Shown: positions 35,835-44,358, numbered from the stretch's first letter. The stretch: DNA of 46,072 bases from CALKWS01 sp048594865 (GCA_048594865.1 JBMDWZ010000052.1:1-46072), one strand, 5' to 3'. Translations and numbers: made by a program. The notes: a model not told the origin generated them from the sequence alone.

Positions 35835-37649
35835 ATGAGAAAGAGCAAGCTCAGTCGCGTCAGCGCCGGGGTGGCAGCAGCAGCTGCCGGTGCCCTGGTG
35901 CTTGCCGCATGCAGCGACAACGGCGACGGTGGTGGCGGGGGAACCGACCTCGACGATCGCGGAGTCAGCGATGACCTCGAGGAGGTGTACGACACCAACC
36001 CGATGGACCGCGAGGACCTTCAAGACGGCGGGCAGTTGACCCTGCCTGTCGGGAACCTGGCAGCGAACTGGAACGGCCTGACCAACGCCGGTAACGAGGC
36101 CGACGCCAGTTCGATCATGTTCACCATGCACAACGTCAGCGCCTGGACGCAAGATGTCGTCGGTGACTACGTGCTCAACGAGGACTACTTCCTCTCCGCC
36201 GAGCAGGAGATCACCGAAGACGGCACCCAGGTTCTGACCTACGAACTGAACCCCGACGCGGTGTGGAACGACGGCACCCCGATCGACGCAGCCACGTACG
36301 AGCACACCGCTCAGATTCGCTCCGGTGAAGATGACGCTTACGACCTGGTCTCCACTTCGATGTACGACCAGATCGAATCGATCGAGCAGGGCGATGACGA
36401 GTGGTCCTTCACCGTCACCATGGAAGAGTCTTACCAACCGTGGCAGACCCTCTTCTTCGGTGGAATCGTGCACCCGGACGTCGATGACCCAGAGACCTTC
36501 AACGAGGGCTTCGTTGACGACATCCGCGAGGACTGGCGCGCCGGTCCATTCATCCTGGACATCTACGACCGGGCCTCGAACGTGGTCTCGGTAGTCCCGA
36601 ACCCCAACTGGTGGGGTGAGGAGCCGGTGCTGGACCGCATCAACTTCGCGCAGCACGAGTCATCCTCCACCATTGCCGCGTTCCAGAACGGCGAGATCGA
36701 CCGGGTGGCCATCTCCACCGCGGACCGGTACTCCGAGTTGACCAGCTGGTCCGATGAGGGATATGACATCCGTCGCGGTCAGCGTATGTTCGGAGGGGGA
36801 TACGTGTTGAACGGCGACGCCTCGGAGGTCTCCGATGCTGAGGTGCGCAAGGCCATTTTCCAGGCTGTGGACCGCCGCCAGCTGGCAGAGATTCGTTTCC
36901 AGGGGCTGAACTGGACCGAGGACCCACCCGGGTCCTGGTTACTGATGCCCTTCGATGAGCGGTACGTGGACACCTACCCGGTAGAAGACAGCGACCCCGA
37001 GGGGGCGCGCCAGACCCTGCTGGACGCCGGCTACGAAGGCGACGAAGGCATCGTCACCATGGATGGCGAAGAGCTGACCGTCACGCTTAGCACCTTCGGC
37101 GACGACCCGACCGGTGCTGCGGTGGACCAGGCTCTGCAGACCATGGTCCGCGAAGCCGGAATCAACCTGGAGATCCGTAACCAAGGGTCCGCCGAATTCG
37201 GTGCGACCGTGGGCAGCCGCGACTTCTCGATGGTCGCGATGGGCTACACCAAGAACAACGCGGATCCCACTAGCGGTGTTCGGCAGTTGTACTCCACCGG
37301 GGAAAGTAACTTGACCGGCGTTGGCAGCGAGGAACTCGATGCGCGCATCGATGAGGTCTCCGAACTCGCAGAGATGGATGACCGGATCGCACTGGCCTTG
37401 GAGATCGAAGCGGACGCACTGGCCGAGGGCTTCCACTACCTGGGCGTGCAGAACGGCCCGGAGATCGTCGCGCACCGCGAGGGTCTGGCCAACTATGGCC
37501 CGAGTTTGTTCGAAACCACCAACTGGATCATCGTTGGCTGGGCGGATGACGCCGGCCACGACGGAACCGACACCGGTGAAGACGTTGAGGACCTCGACGA
37601 CTCCGAGCCCGGAGACTCCGAGGACGCCGAAGAAGAATCAGACGAGTGA
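35835..37649 (+). CDS. Extracellular solute-binding lipoprotein, family 5 (OppA/DppA-like)
   Basis: A 604-residue lipoprotein that captures substrate for the importer. The signal peptide has a basic start (MRKSKLSR), a hydrophobic core, and lipobox LAAC with the lipidated cysteine at C26. A Gly/Asp linker follows. The family-5 fold is visible in YELNPDAVWNDGTPIDAATYEHTAQI, GPFILDIYDRASNVVSVVPNPNWWG and LDRINF. Substrate is probably peptide, but family-5 proteins also bind oligosaccharides or metals. The last 35 residues are strongly acidic (DGTDTGEDVEDLDDSE...). A 108-nt gap separates it from the ATPase gene. GATAGGG lies 5 nt before the ATG. Confidence 0.92.
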   Translation: MRKSKLSRVSAGVAAAAAGALVLAACSDNGDGGGGGTDLDDRGVSDDLEEVYDTNPMDREDLQDGGQLTLPVGNLAANWNGLTNAGNEADASSIMFTMHNVSAWTQDVVGDYVLNEDYFLSAEQEITEDGTQVLTYELNPDAVWNDGTPIDAATYEHTAQIRSGEDDAYDLVSTSMYDQIESIEQGDDEWSFTVTMEESYQPWQTLFFGGIVHPDVDDPETFNEGFVDDIREDWRAGPFILDIYDRASNVVSVVPNPNWWGEEPVLDRINFAQHESSSTIAAFQNGEIDRVAISTADRYSELTSWSDEGYDIRRGQRMFGGGYVLNGDASEVSDAEVRKAIFQAVDRRQLAEIRFQGLNWTEDPPGSWLLMPFDERYVDTYPVEDSDPEGARQTLLDAGYEGDEGIVTMDGEELTVTLSTFGDDPTGAAVDQALQTMVREAGINLEIRNQGSAEFGATVGSRDFSMVAMGYTKNNADPTSGVRQLYSTGESNLTGVGSEELDARIDEVSELAEMDDRIALALEIEADALAEGFHYLGVQNGPEIVAHREGLANYGPSLFETTNWIIVGWADDAGHDGTDTGEDVEDLDDSEPGDSEDAEEESDE

Positions 37650-37691
37650 TCCCTAGGCGCTAACCAGGCACTGTCTGGCCAACGCTGAAGC

Positions 37692-37727
37692 ACTGTGGGC
37701 CCCGCCGGCTACCGCGGGGCCCACAGT
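37692..37727 (+). terminator. Strong GC hairpin terminating the importer operon
   Basis: A perfect 14-bp stem ACTGTGGGCCCCGC (37692-37705) pairs with GCGGGGCCCACAGT (37714-37727) around an 8-nt loop, 42 nt after the stop. There is no T-run after it, which is common for high-GC actinobacterial terminators. Confidence 0.72.
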
Positions 37728-37969
37728 CGTCTCTACGAGGGCTTGGGGAGCCATCTGTGCCACTAGGAGCCGGCCCCGGGCGTCCAAGCCGCTCACGGCC
37801 CGCGTCGGCGGCTACAGCCAACACAGCCAAACCGGTGAGCTGGCCGAGGAATTCGGCCCAAAAGCCGGCGGAATTCGACCCAAAACTAGCCCTAATCCGC
37901 AGACGTGTTCCGTCTCACTCCGGTCCGATTTCACGCGAAGGCCTTTGACCATGTAACCTCGTTGGCGCT
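37728..37969. repeat. Intergenic region with a 15-bp direct repeat ahead of tRNA-Thr
   Basis: No gene is seen in these 242 nt. gaattcggcccaaaa (37849-37863) recurs as gaattcgacccaaaa (37871-37885), 22 bp apart with one mismatch. TAACCT at 37954-37959 ends 10 nt before the tRNA and is a plausible -10 for it. Confidence 0.45.
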
Positions 37970-38042
37970 GCCCCGATAGCTCAGTCGGCAGAGCATCTCC
38001 ATGGTAAGGAGAAGGTCAAGGGTTCGATTCCCTTTCGGGGCT
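37970..38042 (+). tRNA. tRNA-Thr (GGT)
   Basis: The acceptor stem GCCCCGA pairs with TCGGGGC. The D arm contains TAGCTCAGTCGGCAGAGCA, the anticodon loop is ATGGTAA giving anticodon GGT, and the T arm contains GGTTCGATTCC. CCA is not encoded. Confidence 0.95.
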
Positions 38043-38052
38043 CTGGTTCTCC

Positions 38053-38084
38053 AGGTGTCCGCTACCCACCGGTAGCGGACACCT
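38053..38084 (+). terminator. 14-bp hairpin between tRNA-Thr and tRNA-Met
   Basis: AGGTGTCCGCTACC (38053-38066) pairs perfectly with GGTAGCGGACACCT (38071-38084) around CACC. It lies 10 nt after tRNA-Thr and 10 nt before tRNA-Met, without a T-run. It may be a terminator or a processing signal in a joint transcript. Confidence 0.6.
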
Positions 38085-38094
38085 AAGAGAGCGA

Positions 38095-38168
38095 GGCGGG
38101 GTAGCTCAGACGGTCAGAGCGCACGACTCATAATCGTGAGGTCGCGGGTTCGATCCCCGCCCCCGCTA
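38095..38168 (+). tRNA. tRNA-Met (CAT), elongator type
   Basis: The acceptor stem GGCGGGG pairs with CCCCGCT (a G-T pair at the end). The D arm contains TAGCTCAGACGGTCAGAGC, the anticodon loop is CTCATAA, and the T arm contains GGTTCGATCCC. It lacks the three G-C pairs in the anticodon stem expected of an initiator tRNA. CCA is not fully encoded (ACCG). A small hairpin GCCGGA/TCCGGC (38192-38207) follows, before rpmG. Confidence 0.94.
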
Positions 38169-38230
38169 CCGAACCAGGCAGCACCAACGTTGCCGGATCA
38201 CTCCGGCTTCACCCGAACAGAGGAACACCA

Positions 38231-38401
38231 GTGGCTAGCAAGTCCGCGGACGTCCGCCCCAAGATCACCCTTGCGTGTGAAGTGTGCAAGGAGCGCAACT
38301 ACATCACCAAGAAGAACCGCCGCAACAACCCCGACCGGTTGGAAATGGCGAAGTTCTGCAAGCGTTGCAACGCTAAGACCAACCACAAAGAAACCCGCTG
38401 A
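38231..38401 (+). CDS. rpmG: Large ribosomal subunit protein bL33
   Basis: A 56-residue ribosomal protein reading MASKSADVRPKITLACEVC..., with the zinc-ribbon cysteine pairs CEVC and CKRC intact. It is the zinc-binding form, so a zinc-free paralogue may exist elsewhere in the genome. It ends NHKETR. AGAGGAAC lies ahead of the GTG start. The order tRNA-Thr, tRNA-Met, rpmG, dehydratase genes, murB is a familiar actinobacterial arrangement. Confidence 0.95.
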   Translation: MASKSADVRPKITLACEVCKERNYITKKNRRNNPDRLEMAKFCKRCNAKTNHKETR

Positions 38402-38418
38402 GGTTTCCGGCGGCGTAG

Positions 38419-38868
38419 ATGACGCAAGTCAATGCCGACTACATAGGGCGGGAGTTCAACGCAACCCCGCCCTACGTCGTATCCGCGGGCAAGATCGAAG
38501 AGTTTGCCCGCGCCACCGCCGCCACCAACCCTGCGCACTTTGACGCAGCGGTAGCCCAGCAACTCGGATACGTAGGCGTCATCGCACCGGCGACCTTCGC
38601 CGTCGTCATCGCCCAACGGGCTGAGGCGCAGTACATCGAGGATCCCGACGCCGGCATCGACTTCTCCCGCGTGGTGCACGCAAACGAGTCCTTCACTTAC
38701 ACCCGCCCGATCGTGGCCGGCGATGAACTGCACACGGTCGTGCACGTCCAAGACATCACCGCGCGGGCATCGATCACCATGGTGACCACCCGCACCGACA
38801 TCAGCGCCGCCGATGGCCCGGTCGCCAGCGTCACCTCCACCCTCGCGATCCGGGGGCAGGACGCATGA
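38419..38868 (+). CDS. MaoC-fold dehydratase N-terminal-type subunit (HadA-like)
   Basis: A 149-residue hotdog-fold protein of the FAS1-like dehydratase group. Similar features to mycobacterial HadA are YIGREFNATPPYVVSAGKIEEFARA, the APATFAVVIAQRAE helix region and ANESFTYTRPIVAGDELHTVVHV. HadA-type subunits stabilise substrate binding while the partner carries the catalytic Asp-His. It overlaps the HadB-like gene by ATGA, so the two likely form a heterodimer. In an organism without mycolic acids the acyl substrate is unknown; this is inference from family only. Confidence 0.85.
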   Translation: MTQVNADYIGREFNATPPYVVSAGKIEEFARATAATNPAHFDAAVAQQLGYVGVIAPATFAVVIAQRAEAQYIEDPDAGIDFSRVVHANESFTYTRPIVAGDELHTVVHVQDITARASITMVTTRTDISAADGPVASVTSTLAIRGQDA

Positions 38869-39281
38869 GCCGCCTGACCGCAGCCACCGAGGTTGGCGCC
38901 GAACTGTTCGCGATCGAAACGCGCGTGGACCGCGATCGCCTGGTCCGGTACGCGGGCGCCAGCGGCGACTTCAACCCGATCCACTACAACGACGACTTCG
39001 CCACCGACGTCGGCCTGCCCGGTGTGATCGCCCACGGGATGCTCACCATGGGCCTGGCCGGTTCCGCGCTCACCGACCACCTCACCGACCCTGGCGACGT
39101 GCTGGAGTTCGGCACCCGGTTCTCCCGGCCCGTCCCGGTGCCCAGCCGCGGGGACGTCACCCTGGCCATCACCGCCACGGTGCGGTCCATCGAGCCCGAC
39201 CACGCCCTGATCGACCTGGCCGTCAAGCTCGAGGGCAAGCCGGTGCTCGGCAAGGCCCAAGCGAAGGTTCGACTGCACTGA
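38865..39281 (+). CDS. MaoC-fold dehydratase catalytic subunit (HadB-like)
   Basis: A 138-residue hydratase-2 family protein with the catalytic motif SGDFNPIHYN, giving the expected Asp and His four residues apart. GVIAHGMLTMGLAG is the conserved helix that follows. FGTRFSRPVPVPSRGDVTL completes the hotdog fold. It probably acts as a (3R)-hydroxyacyl dehydratase with the HadA-like subunit. No third subunit (HadC) is present; an MFS gene follows directly. Confidence 0.88.
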   Translation: MSRLTAATEVGAELFAIETRVDRDRLVRYAGASGDFNPIHYNDDFATDVGLPGVIAHGMLTMGLAGSALTDHLTDPGDVLEFGTRFSRPVPVPSRGDVTLAITATVRSIEPDHALIDLAVKLEGKPVLGKAQAKVRLH

Positions 39282-39316
39282 ACGTCGATCCGGCGCAGCA
39301 GGTTCCCCGCAGCCGG

Positions 39317-40555
39317 GTGCGGTTAGCCGGAACATGCGTATTCGTGGTGTTTGCCCTCGCCGGGCTGCTGTTCGCCACCTGGTTCTCGCGGATCCCTAAG
39401 GTCCGGGATTCCCTGGAGCTGCAGCCCTCCACCCTGGGCGCAATCCTCTTGGTCGGCGCCGGTGGCTCACTACTGGCGATGCCGCTGACCGGGCTGGTCG
39501 TCAACCGGATCGGCGCCCGCGCCACGGTGATCCTGGGCTCCAGCCTGGCGTGCCTCGGGATGGCCGGTGCGGCGAGCGCGGCCCAATGGGGCACGCCCGC
39601 GCACCTAGCACCCGCGCTGTTCGTCGCGATGATGGGCATCGGCACCTGCGACGTGGCGATGAACTTCGCCGGCGCACGGGTGGAGCAGGGCCTACGCCGG
39701 GCGATCATGCCCTGGTTCCACGCCGGCTTCTCCCTGGGGTCGGTGGCCGGCGCCGCGCTCGGCACCCTCGCCGCCCGCGCCAACCTCGACCTGATCGTGC
39801 ACATCGGGGCCATCGGCGTGATCGTTGCGCTCACCACCTTCGCGGTTTCCTTCGGTTTCTTGCCCGAACTGCCCAAGCCCAAATCCATGGACGACGACGG
39901 CGCCCCGGACTCCAGCCGTCCGTCGCGCCCGTGGTGGGCCGGTTGGGCCGAACCCCGCACCGTCCTGGTCGGGGTGATCGTGCTTGCCGCAGCACTGACC
40001 GAAGGCGCCGCCGCGGACTGGCTAGCGCTCGCCGTCGTCGATGGTTTTGGGGTCGGGAACGACACCGGAGCGCTGGGCTTCACCATCTTCGTGGTCGCGA
40101 TGACCGTGGTCCGGTTCGCCGGGGTGTTCCTGCTGGCGGTGTTCTCCCGGGTGGTGGTGCTGCGCACGAGCGTGGCACTGGCGATCACCGGGTTGGCGAT
40201 GTTCACCCTGTCCACCGACCTGCGGGTGGCCCTCGTTGGCGTGGTGCTGTGGGGCGCCGGGGCGGCACTGGGCTTCCCGATTGGGATGAGCGCAGCCTCC
40301 GATGATCCCGAATACGCCGCGACCCGGCTCTCAACCGTCGCCACGATCGGCTACGTGGCGATGCTCGCGGGCCCGCCGGCGCTCGGGCTACTGGCCGATC
40401 ACGTGGGTTACCGAATGGCGCTGCTGGCGATCATGGTGCCGCTGCTGGCCGGGCTGATGGCGACCAAGGCCGCCACACCAACCGAACCGACCAGACCACC
40501 GGACCCTGCGGGCCCAACCGCTCCAGCGGGCCCACCACCGCAGCCCCGGCGATAG
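39317..40555 (+). CDS. MFS transporter, YbjJ-like
   Basis: A major-facilitator membrane protein of 412 residues with about 12 helices. The first half has FATWFSRIPKVRDSLELQPSTLGAILL and the A-motif-like NRIGAR loop. GIGTCDVAMNFAGARVEQGLRRAIMPWFHAGFSLGSV resembles the YbjJ subgroup, whose substrate is unknown. The C-terminal 30 residues are Pro/Thr-rich. The GTG at 39317 is the first standard start after the dehydratase stop. A CTG at 39278 would give a CTGA overlap and 13 more residues, including extra polar N-terminus. The frame continues upstream to 38813 inside other genes. Confidence 0.82.
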   Translation: MRLAGTCVFVVFALAGLLFATWFSRIPKVRDSLELQPSTLGAILLVGAGGSLLAMPLTGLVVNRIGARATVILGSSLACLGMAGAASAAQWGTPAHLAPALFVAMMGIGTCDVAMNFAGARVEQGLRRAIMPWFHAGFSLGSVAGAALGTLAARANLDLIVHIGAIGVIVALTTFAVSFGFLPELPKPKSMDDDGAPDSSRPSRPWWAGWAEPRTVLVGVIVLAAALTEGAAADWLALAVVDGFGVGNDTGALGFTIFVVAMTVVRFAGVFLLAVFSRVVVLRTSVALAITGLAMFTLSTDLRVALVGVVLWGAGAALGFPIGMSAASDDPEYAATRLSTVATIGYVAMLAGPPALGLLADHVGYRMALLAIMVPLLAGLMATKAATPTEPTRPPDPAGPTAPAGPPPQPRR

Positions 40556-40558
40556 ATT
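40553..40558 (+). promoter_or_regulatory. -10 hexamer for murB, probable leaderless start
   Basis: TAGATT overlaps the MFS stop codon and ends 7 nt before the murB ATG at 40566. No Shine-Dalgarno lies between. Confidence 0.42.
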
Positions 40559-40565
40559 GGTACCG

Positions 40566-41630
40566 ATGACCACCCCAACGCTGGCCGAGCTCACCACCTT
40601 GCGCGTGGGCGGCCCCATCGGCTCCTACGTCGGTGTGCGCACCGAGTCTGAGTTCATCGACGCGATCCGCGGTACCGATGAGTCCGGGGGCCGGTTGCTC
40701 GTGCTCGGCGGCGGATCCAACATCTTGGCCGCTGACGATGGTTTCGCCGGCGTCGTGGTCCACGATGAACGACGCGAGATCACCGCGGTGGACGTCGGCG
40801 CCTGTCAGGGCGCGAACATTTCGATTACCGCCGGGCAACCGTGGGACGCCGTGGTTGCCAGCGCAGTACAGCAGGGGTGGAGCGGCATCGAGGCCCTCGC
40901 CGGCATTCCCGGATCCACCGGCGCCACCCCGATGCAGAACGTGGGCGCCTACGGCCAAGAGGTGGCAGACGTCATCACCTCGGTGCGCACCTGGGACCGC
41001 CAGCGCCGCGCGATCCGCACCTTGACCCGCAGCGAACTGGGTTTCGGCTACCGGGACTCGATCCTCAAGCAGTCTCTGTACGAGCCGGACAGCCCCTGGT
41101 ATCCCAGCCCGCGGTACATCGTGCTGGACGTGCAGATGCAGTTGCCGCTGGCCAGTCTGAGCGCACCGGTGAAGTACGCCGAACTGGCCAAGGCCTTGGG
41201 CGTGCAGATCGGAGACCGGGTCCCGGCAGTGGACGTGCGTTCGGCCGTCCTGGAACTGCGGCGCGGCAAGGGCATGGTGCTCAACGAGCCCGATCATGAC
41301 ACCTGGAGCGCTGGTTCGTTCTTCACCAACCCGGTACTGGACGCCGGCGCCGCTGCGGCGCTGCCCCAGGGGGCGCCGGTGTTCGAGGCGCCGGGCGGAG
41401 GAGTCAAGACCTCAGCCGCATGGTTGATCAACCACGCCGGGTTCGACAAGGGGCACGGACTGCCCGGGCCGGCGTCGCTATCCACCAAACACGTGCTCGC
41501 TCTGACCAATCGGGGTACCGCCAGCGCCGCCGACCTGCTCGCCCTTGCCCGCGATGTGCGGTCCGGTGTGCGCGCGAAGTTCGGCATCACCCTGGAACCA
41601 GAACCGGTGCTGCTGGGCACGTCCCTGTAA
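40566..41630 (+). CDS. murB: UDP-N-acetylenolpyruvoylglucosamine reductase MurB
   Basis: MurB (354 residues) is a cytoplasmic flavoenzyme that makes UDP-MurNAc for peptidoglycan. TLRVGGP begins the FAD domain, then LVLGGGSNILAADDGF, and GIPGSTGATPMQNVGAYGQEV around the isoalloxazine. The substrate domain has GYRDSILK, the catalytic serine S251 in GSFFTNP, and the late EPEPVLLG glutamate, as in type I enzymes. The ATG at 40566 is preferred over a TTG three codons earlier because of the -10 spacing. Confidence 0.95.
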   Translation: MTTPTLAELTTLRVGGPIGSYVGVRTESEFIDAIRGTDESGGRLLVLGGGSNILAADDGFAGVVVHDERREITAVDVGACQGANISITAGQPWDAVVASAVQQGWSGIEALAGIPGSTGATPMQNVGAYGQEVADVITSVRTWDRQRRAIRTLTRSELGFGYRDSILKQSLYEPDSPWYPSPRYIVLDVQMQLPLASLSAPVKYAELAKALGVQIGDRVPAVDVRSAVLELRRGKGMVLNEPDHDTWSAGSFFTNPVLDAGAAAALPQGAPVFEAPGGGVKTSAAWLINHAGFDKGHGLPGPASLSTKHVLALTNRGTASAADLLALARDVRSGVRAKFGITLEPEPVLLGTSL

Positions 41631-41636
41631 CAGGAC

Positions 41637-42419
41637 TCAGCCCGAGGTTGGCTCGACCTCGCCCAGTTCCGCGACCCCGGCGCACACCCGATCGGCGGTG
41701 TCACCGTCTCCGATGATCGAGAAGTGGCCCGCCGCGCCCACCTCAATGTTCTGTGCGCCGGCCAGGTCACCGGCACCCGGAATGTGCGGGTCCCAGCTGG
41801 CCCGAATCGCGATGATTCGCTCATCGACGCTCACCTGGCTGGACAAGTGCGCCAGCGCACCGGGTGCCAACGCCCGCAGATGAGCTAGCGGCAGCATCGA
41901 GGCGTAGGCCGATCCGGCGTATGGGGTGTTGATGCTGACCATTCCGTGCACCGCCGCGGTGGGGCGCTGGGCCGGTGTGCCGCCACCATCGGCCAGCCGG
42001 TGCAGGCGTTGCAGATCGAGCATCAACTGTTTGCCGATGAGCCCACCCTTGCTGTGCGCCACGATCACCACACCCATTCCTGGGTGGTGGGCGCGCAAGT
42101 GCCAGCGCACCTTGCGTGCCGCCGCTGCCACGCTCCGGGAATTTAGGCCCAGCGGGACCACGAGCACCGGGTGCCCCGCACGGTGCAGCCGCCGTGTCAG
42201 CGGCTCCATAAACCGCCAGGACTCATAGATCCCCGGCAACAGCAGCACCGGTACCCCCGGGAGCGCGCGATCGGTGCGCTCGTTGATGGGAACTCCTGGC
42301 ACCGGGCGCGGGTGTCGGCGCGCCGAGCGCAACCAGGAGTCCAACACGAACGCGTAGTCCGCGGCCCACCACCACAACCGGTGCGCGGCGGTCCCTACGG
42401 CTTGAGCGGCGGTGCTCAT
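41637..42419 (-). CDS. Alpha/beta hydrolase, lipase-like
   Basis: A 260-residue protein with an alpha/beta-hydrolase layout. LLPGIYESWRFMEPLTRRLHRAGHPVLVV holds the oxyanion strand and VVIVAHSKGGLIGKQLML the nucleophile elbow (AHSKG in place of GxSxG). Asp is likely in SWDPHIPG and His in AAGHFSIIGD. The start ATG overlaps the preceding hydrolase stop as ATGA; the longer open frame upstream is inside that gene. There is no signal peptide. The PGIYES and AHSKGG pattern resembles triacylglycerol-lipase/esterase-like proteins. The substrate is unknown. Confidence 0.78.
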   Translation of the reverse strand: MSTAAQAVGTAAHRLWWWAADYAFVLDSWLRSARRHPRPVPGVPINERTDRALPGVPVLLLPGIYESWRFMEPLTRRLHRAGHPVLVVPLGLNSRSVAAAARKVRWHLRAHHPGMGVVIVAHSKGGLIGKQLMLDLQRLHRLADGGGTPAQRPTAAVHGMVSINTPYAGSAYASMLPLAHLRALAPGALAHLSSQVSVDERIIAIRASWDPHIPGAGDLAGAQNIEVGAAGHFSIIGDGDTADRVCAGVAELGEVEPTSG

Positions 42420-43213
42420 TGGCCGTGCGCGGCGACGTGATCCAGGATCGCCCGAGCGGTGAAGTCGGCACGGTCGACGACGGCGTGTGCCGCTCCCGGG
42501 ACGGTCCGCACCTGGGCATCGGGTGCGGCATCGGCGAGCGCGTCCAACCACAGTTTCGGAGCCACTCGGTCAAACTCGCCACCCAGGAGTAGCAGGGGAG
42601 CGCGCACGTGCTTGATCCGGTCCAGGATCGGGTAACGCAGCATGCTCGGCAGCACTTCCAGAATCCACGCCGGGCCGCACTGGGTGTAGGACCGCAGCGC
42701 GATCAGCCGGGTCCGTTTGGTTTCCTTCGTGGAGGACTGGGCGAACCGCAACGCCTGCAGCGCCAGGGTGGGCTCGGAGGCGTTCACCGGCGGACCGATG
42801 AGCACGGTGGGGGAGGTGGTCTTGGTTCGCGCCGCTAGTTCGGTGATCACCTGCCCACCCATCGAATGCCCCACGAGCACCACGTCGTCGAAGGAACGAT
42901 CCGGGCCGATGTGCGTGGTGACGGCGGCGTGCACGGTGTGGGCGAACGCGCGAATGCTTAACGGCTTGGATGGCTGCGGTAGGCCGCCGAACCCAGGCAG
43001 GTCAATGAGCAGCACATCGCCGGCGGTGTGCAACTGGTGGGCGAGGGGTTCGAAGTATGTGGAGGAGACCCCGATGCCGTGCACCAGCACGAACATTCGC
43101 CGGCCGGTGTTTGCGGCCGTGCCGGTTCCGGTCAAGGTCCGCACTCGCAATCGCAAGGATCCCAACTGCAGAACTTCGCGGGTCATCTGACCGCTGCGAC
43201 GTCGTCGTCTCAT
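42416..43213 (-). CDS. Alpha/beta hydrolase
   Basis: A 265-residue hydrolase with HGIGVSSTYFEPLAHQL (oxyanion HG motif), nucleophile elbow VGHSMGGQV, acid in GGEFDRVAP and base in GAAHAVVD. All triad positions appear present. The N-terminus MRRRRR is basic. It overlaps the adenosine deaminase gene upstream and the second hydrolase downstream by ATGA, so three genes form one tightly coupled minus-strand unit. The substrate is not evident. Confidence 0.82.
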   Translation of the reverse strand: MRRRRRSGQMTREVLQLGSLRLRVRTLTGTGTAANTGRRMFVLVHGIGVSSTYFEPLAHQLHTAGDVLLIDLPGFGGLPQPSKPLSIRAFAHTVHAAVTTHIGPDRSFDDVVLVGHSMGGQVITELAARTKTTSPTVLIGPPVNASEPTLALQALRFAQSSTKETKRTRLIALRSYTQCGPAWILEVLPSMLRYPILDRIKHVRAPLLLLGGEFDRVAPKLWLDALADAAPDAQVRTVPGAAHAVVDRADFTARAILDHVAAHGQ

Positions 43214-44358
43214 TCGCCCACCTCCCGCTGGTTCGGTACTTGGCCGCTGGCACCCGCAGTAGTCCTACCTTGGCCGGGCGCCCCGTCAGTCCCGGAACCG
43301 GGGGACTCACCTGAGTCCGGGGGTTGGGCGAGCCAGTCGTCCACTGCGGACAACAGCCGCGTTTTGACCCCATCGCTGGCCCGGGAAGCCCGGATCGACC
43401 CTCGCGCTAATTCCGCGAGTTCGTCATCGCCGAACCCGTGCACGTCGCGAGCGGTGGCGTATTGATCGTTCAGGCGCGAGGCGAAGAGCAGCGGGTCGTC
43501 GGCGCCGAGCGCGATCATCGCCCCCGATTCATGCAGGGCGCGCAACGGGACCTCCCGGGCTCCGTGGTACACCCCGAGGGATACGTTGGACCCCGGGCAC
43601 ACTTCCAGCGCCACCCCGGCGCTATTGATCTCATCCAGCAGTCTGGGGTCTTCGATCGAGCGCACCCCGTGGCCCAGCCGGTCCGGGCGCAGGTGCTTCA
43701 GGACCTGGCGGATGTGCTCCGGGCCGAGCAGCTCACCGCCGTGCGGCACCGCTGCCAGCCCCGCCTTCGCAGCGATCGAAAATGCCCGGGCGAAGTCGCT
43801 GCTCTCGCCGCGACGTTCGTCATTGCTGAGCCCGAACCCGATCACCCCGCCCGGGGCGTCTGAGGCGTACCGGGCGGCCAGCCGCGCCAGCGTTCGGGCA
43901 TCCATCGGGTGCCGGGTACGAGAGGCGGCCACGATGATCCCCATGTCCACGCCGGTCGCGGCCGATGCTTCCTTCGCCGCGTCCAGGACGATCTCCAGTG
44001 CCGGCACCAGACCGCCAACGAATGGGGCATAGGAGGTGGGGTCCACCTGCATCTCCAGGCGCCCCGATCCTTCGGCGGCGTCGGCGCTCGCGGCCTCGTG
44101 CACGATCCGGCGCATCGCGGCCTCGCTGCGCACCACCGCGCGAGCGGCGTCGTACAGGCGCTGGAACCGGAACCAGCCGCGTTCATCGGCCGGCAGCCGC
44201 AAGGGGTCCAGGCCACCGGCGTGTTCGCGCAGGCTCGCGGGCAGACGCAAGCCCTCGGTGTGTGCCAGATCGGCAAGGGTCTGCGGGTTCATCGACCCGG
44301 TGAAGTGCAGGTGCAGATGCGCTTTCGGCAACGTTGAAAGATCGCGGGGCACGGTCAC
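43210..44358 (-). CDS. Adenosine deaminase family protein
   Basis: A 382-residue zinc amidohydrolase of the adenosine deaminase family, which converts adenosine to inosine or related purines. The metal motif is HLHLHFTGSM near the start. PHGGELLGPEHI takes the place of the usual HAGE motif, LGHGVRSIED holds the next histidine, and LGADDPLLF holds the metal and catalytic aspartates. The last 40 residues are a Pro/Gly/Ser-rich tail. A GTG at 44358 opens the frame, but a GTG at 44352 lies 6 nt after TAGAGT and fits the leaderless pattern, so the true start may be two codons later. The HGGE change leaves specificity uncertain. Confidence 0.82.
   Translation of the reverse strand: MTVPRDLSTLPKAHLHLHFTGSMNPQTLADLAHTEGLRLPASLREHAGGLDPLRLPADERGWFRFQRLYDAARAVVRSEAAMRRIVHEAASADAAEGSGRLEMQVDPTSYAPFVGGLVPALEIVLDAAKEASAATGVDMGIIVAASRTRHPMDARTLARLAARYASDAPGGVIGFGLSNDERRGESSDFARAFSIAAKAGLAAVPHGGELLGPEHIRQVLKHLRPDRLGHGVRSIEDPRLLDEINSAGVALEVCPGSNVSLGVYHGAREVPLRALHESGAMIALGADDPLLFASRLNDQYATARDVHGFGDDELAELARGSIRASRASDGVKTRLLSAVDDWLAQPPDSGESPGSGTDGAPGQGRTTAGASGQVPNQREVGE

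Noticed and set aside
38813..39316. Upstream extension of the MFS reading frame
   Set aside because: This would overlap the whole HadB-like gene in another frame, and the added residues are Arg/Pro-rich with no membrane character.
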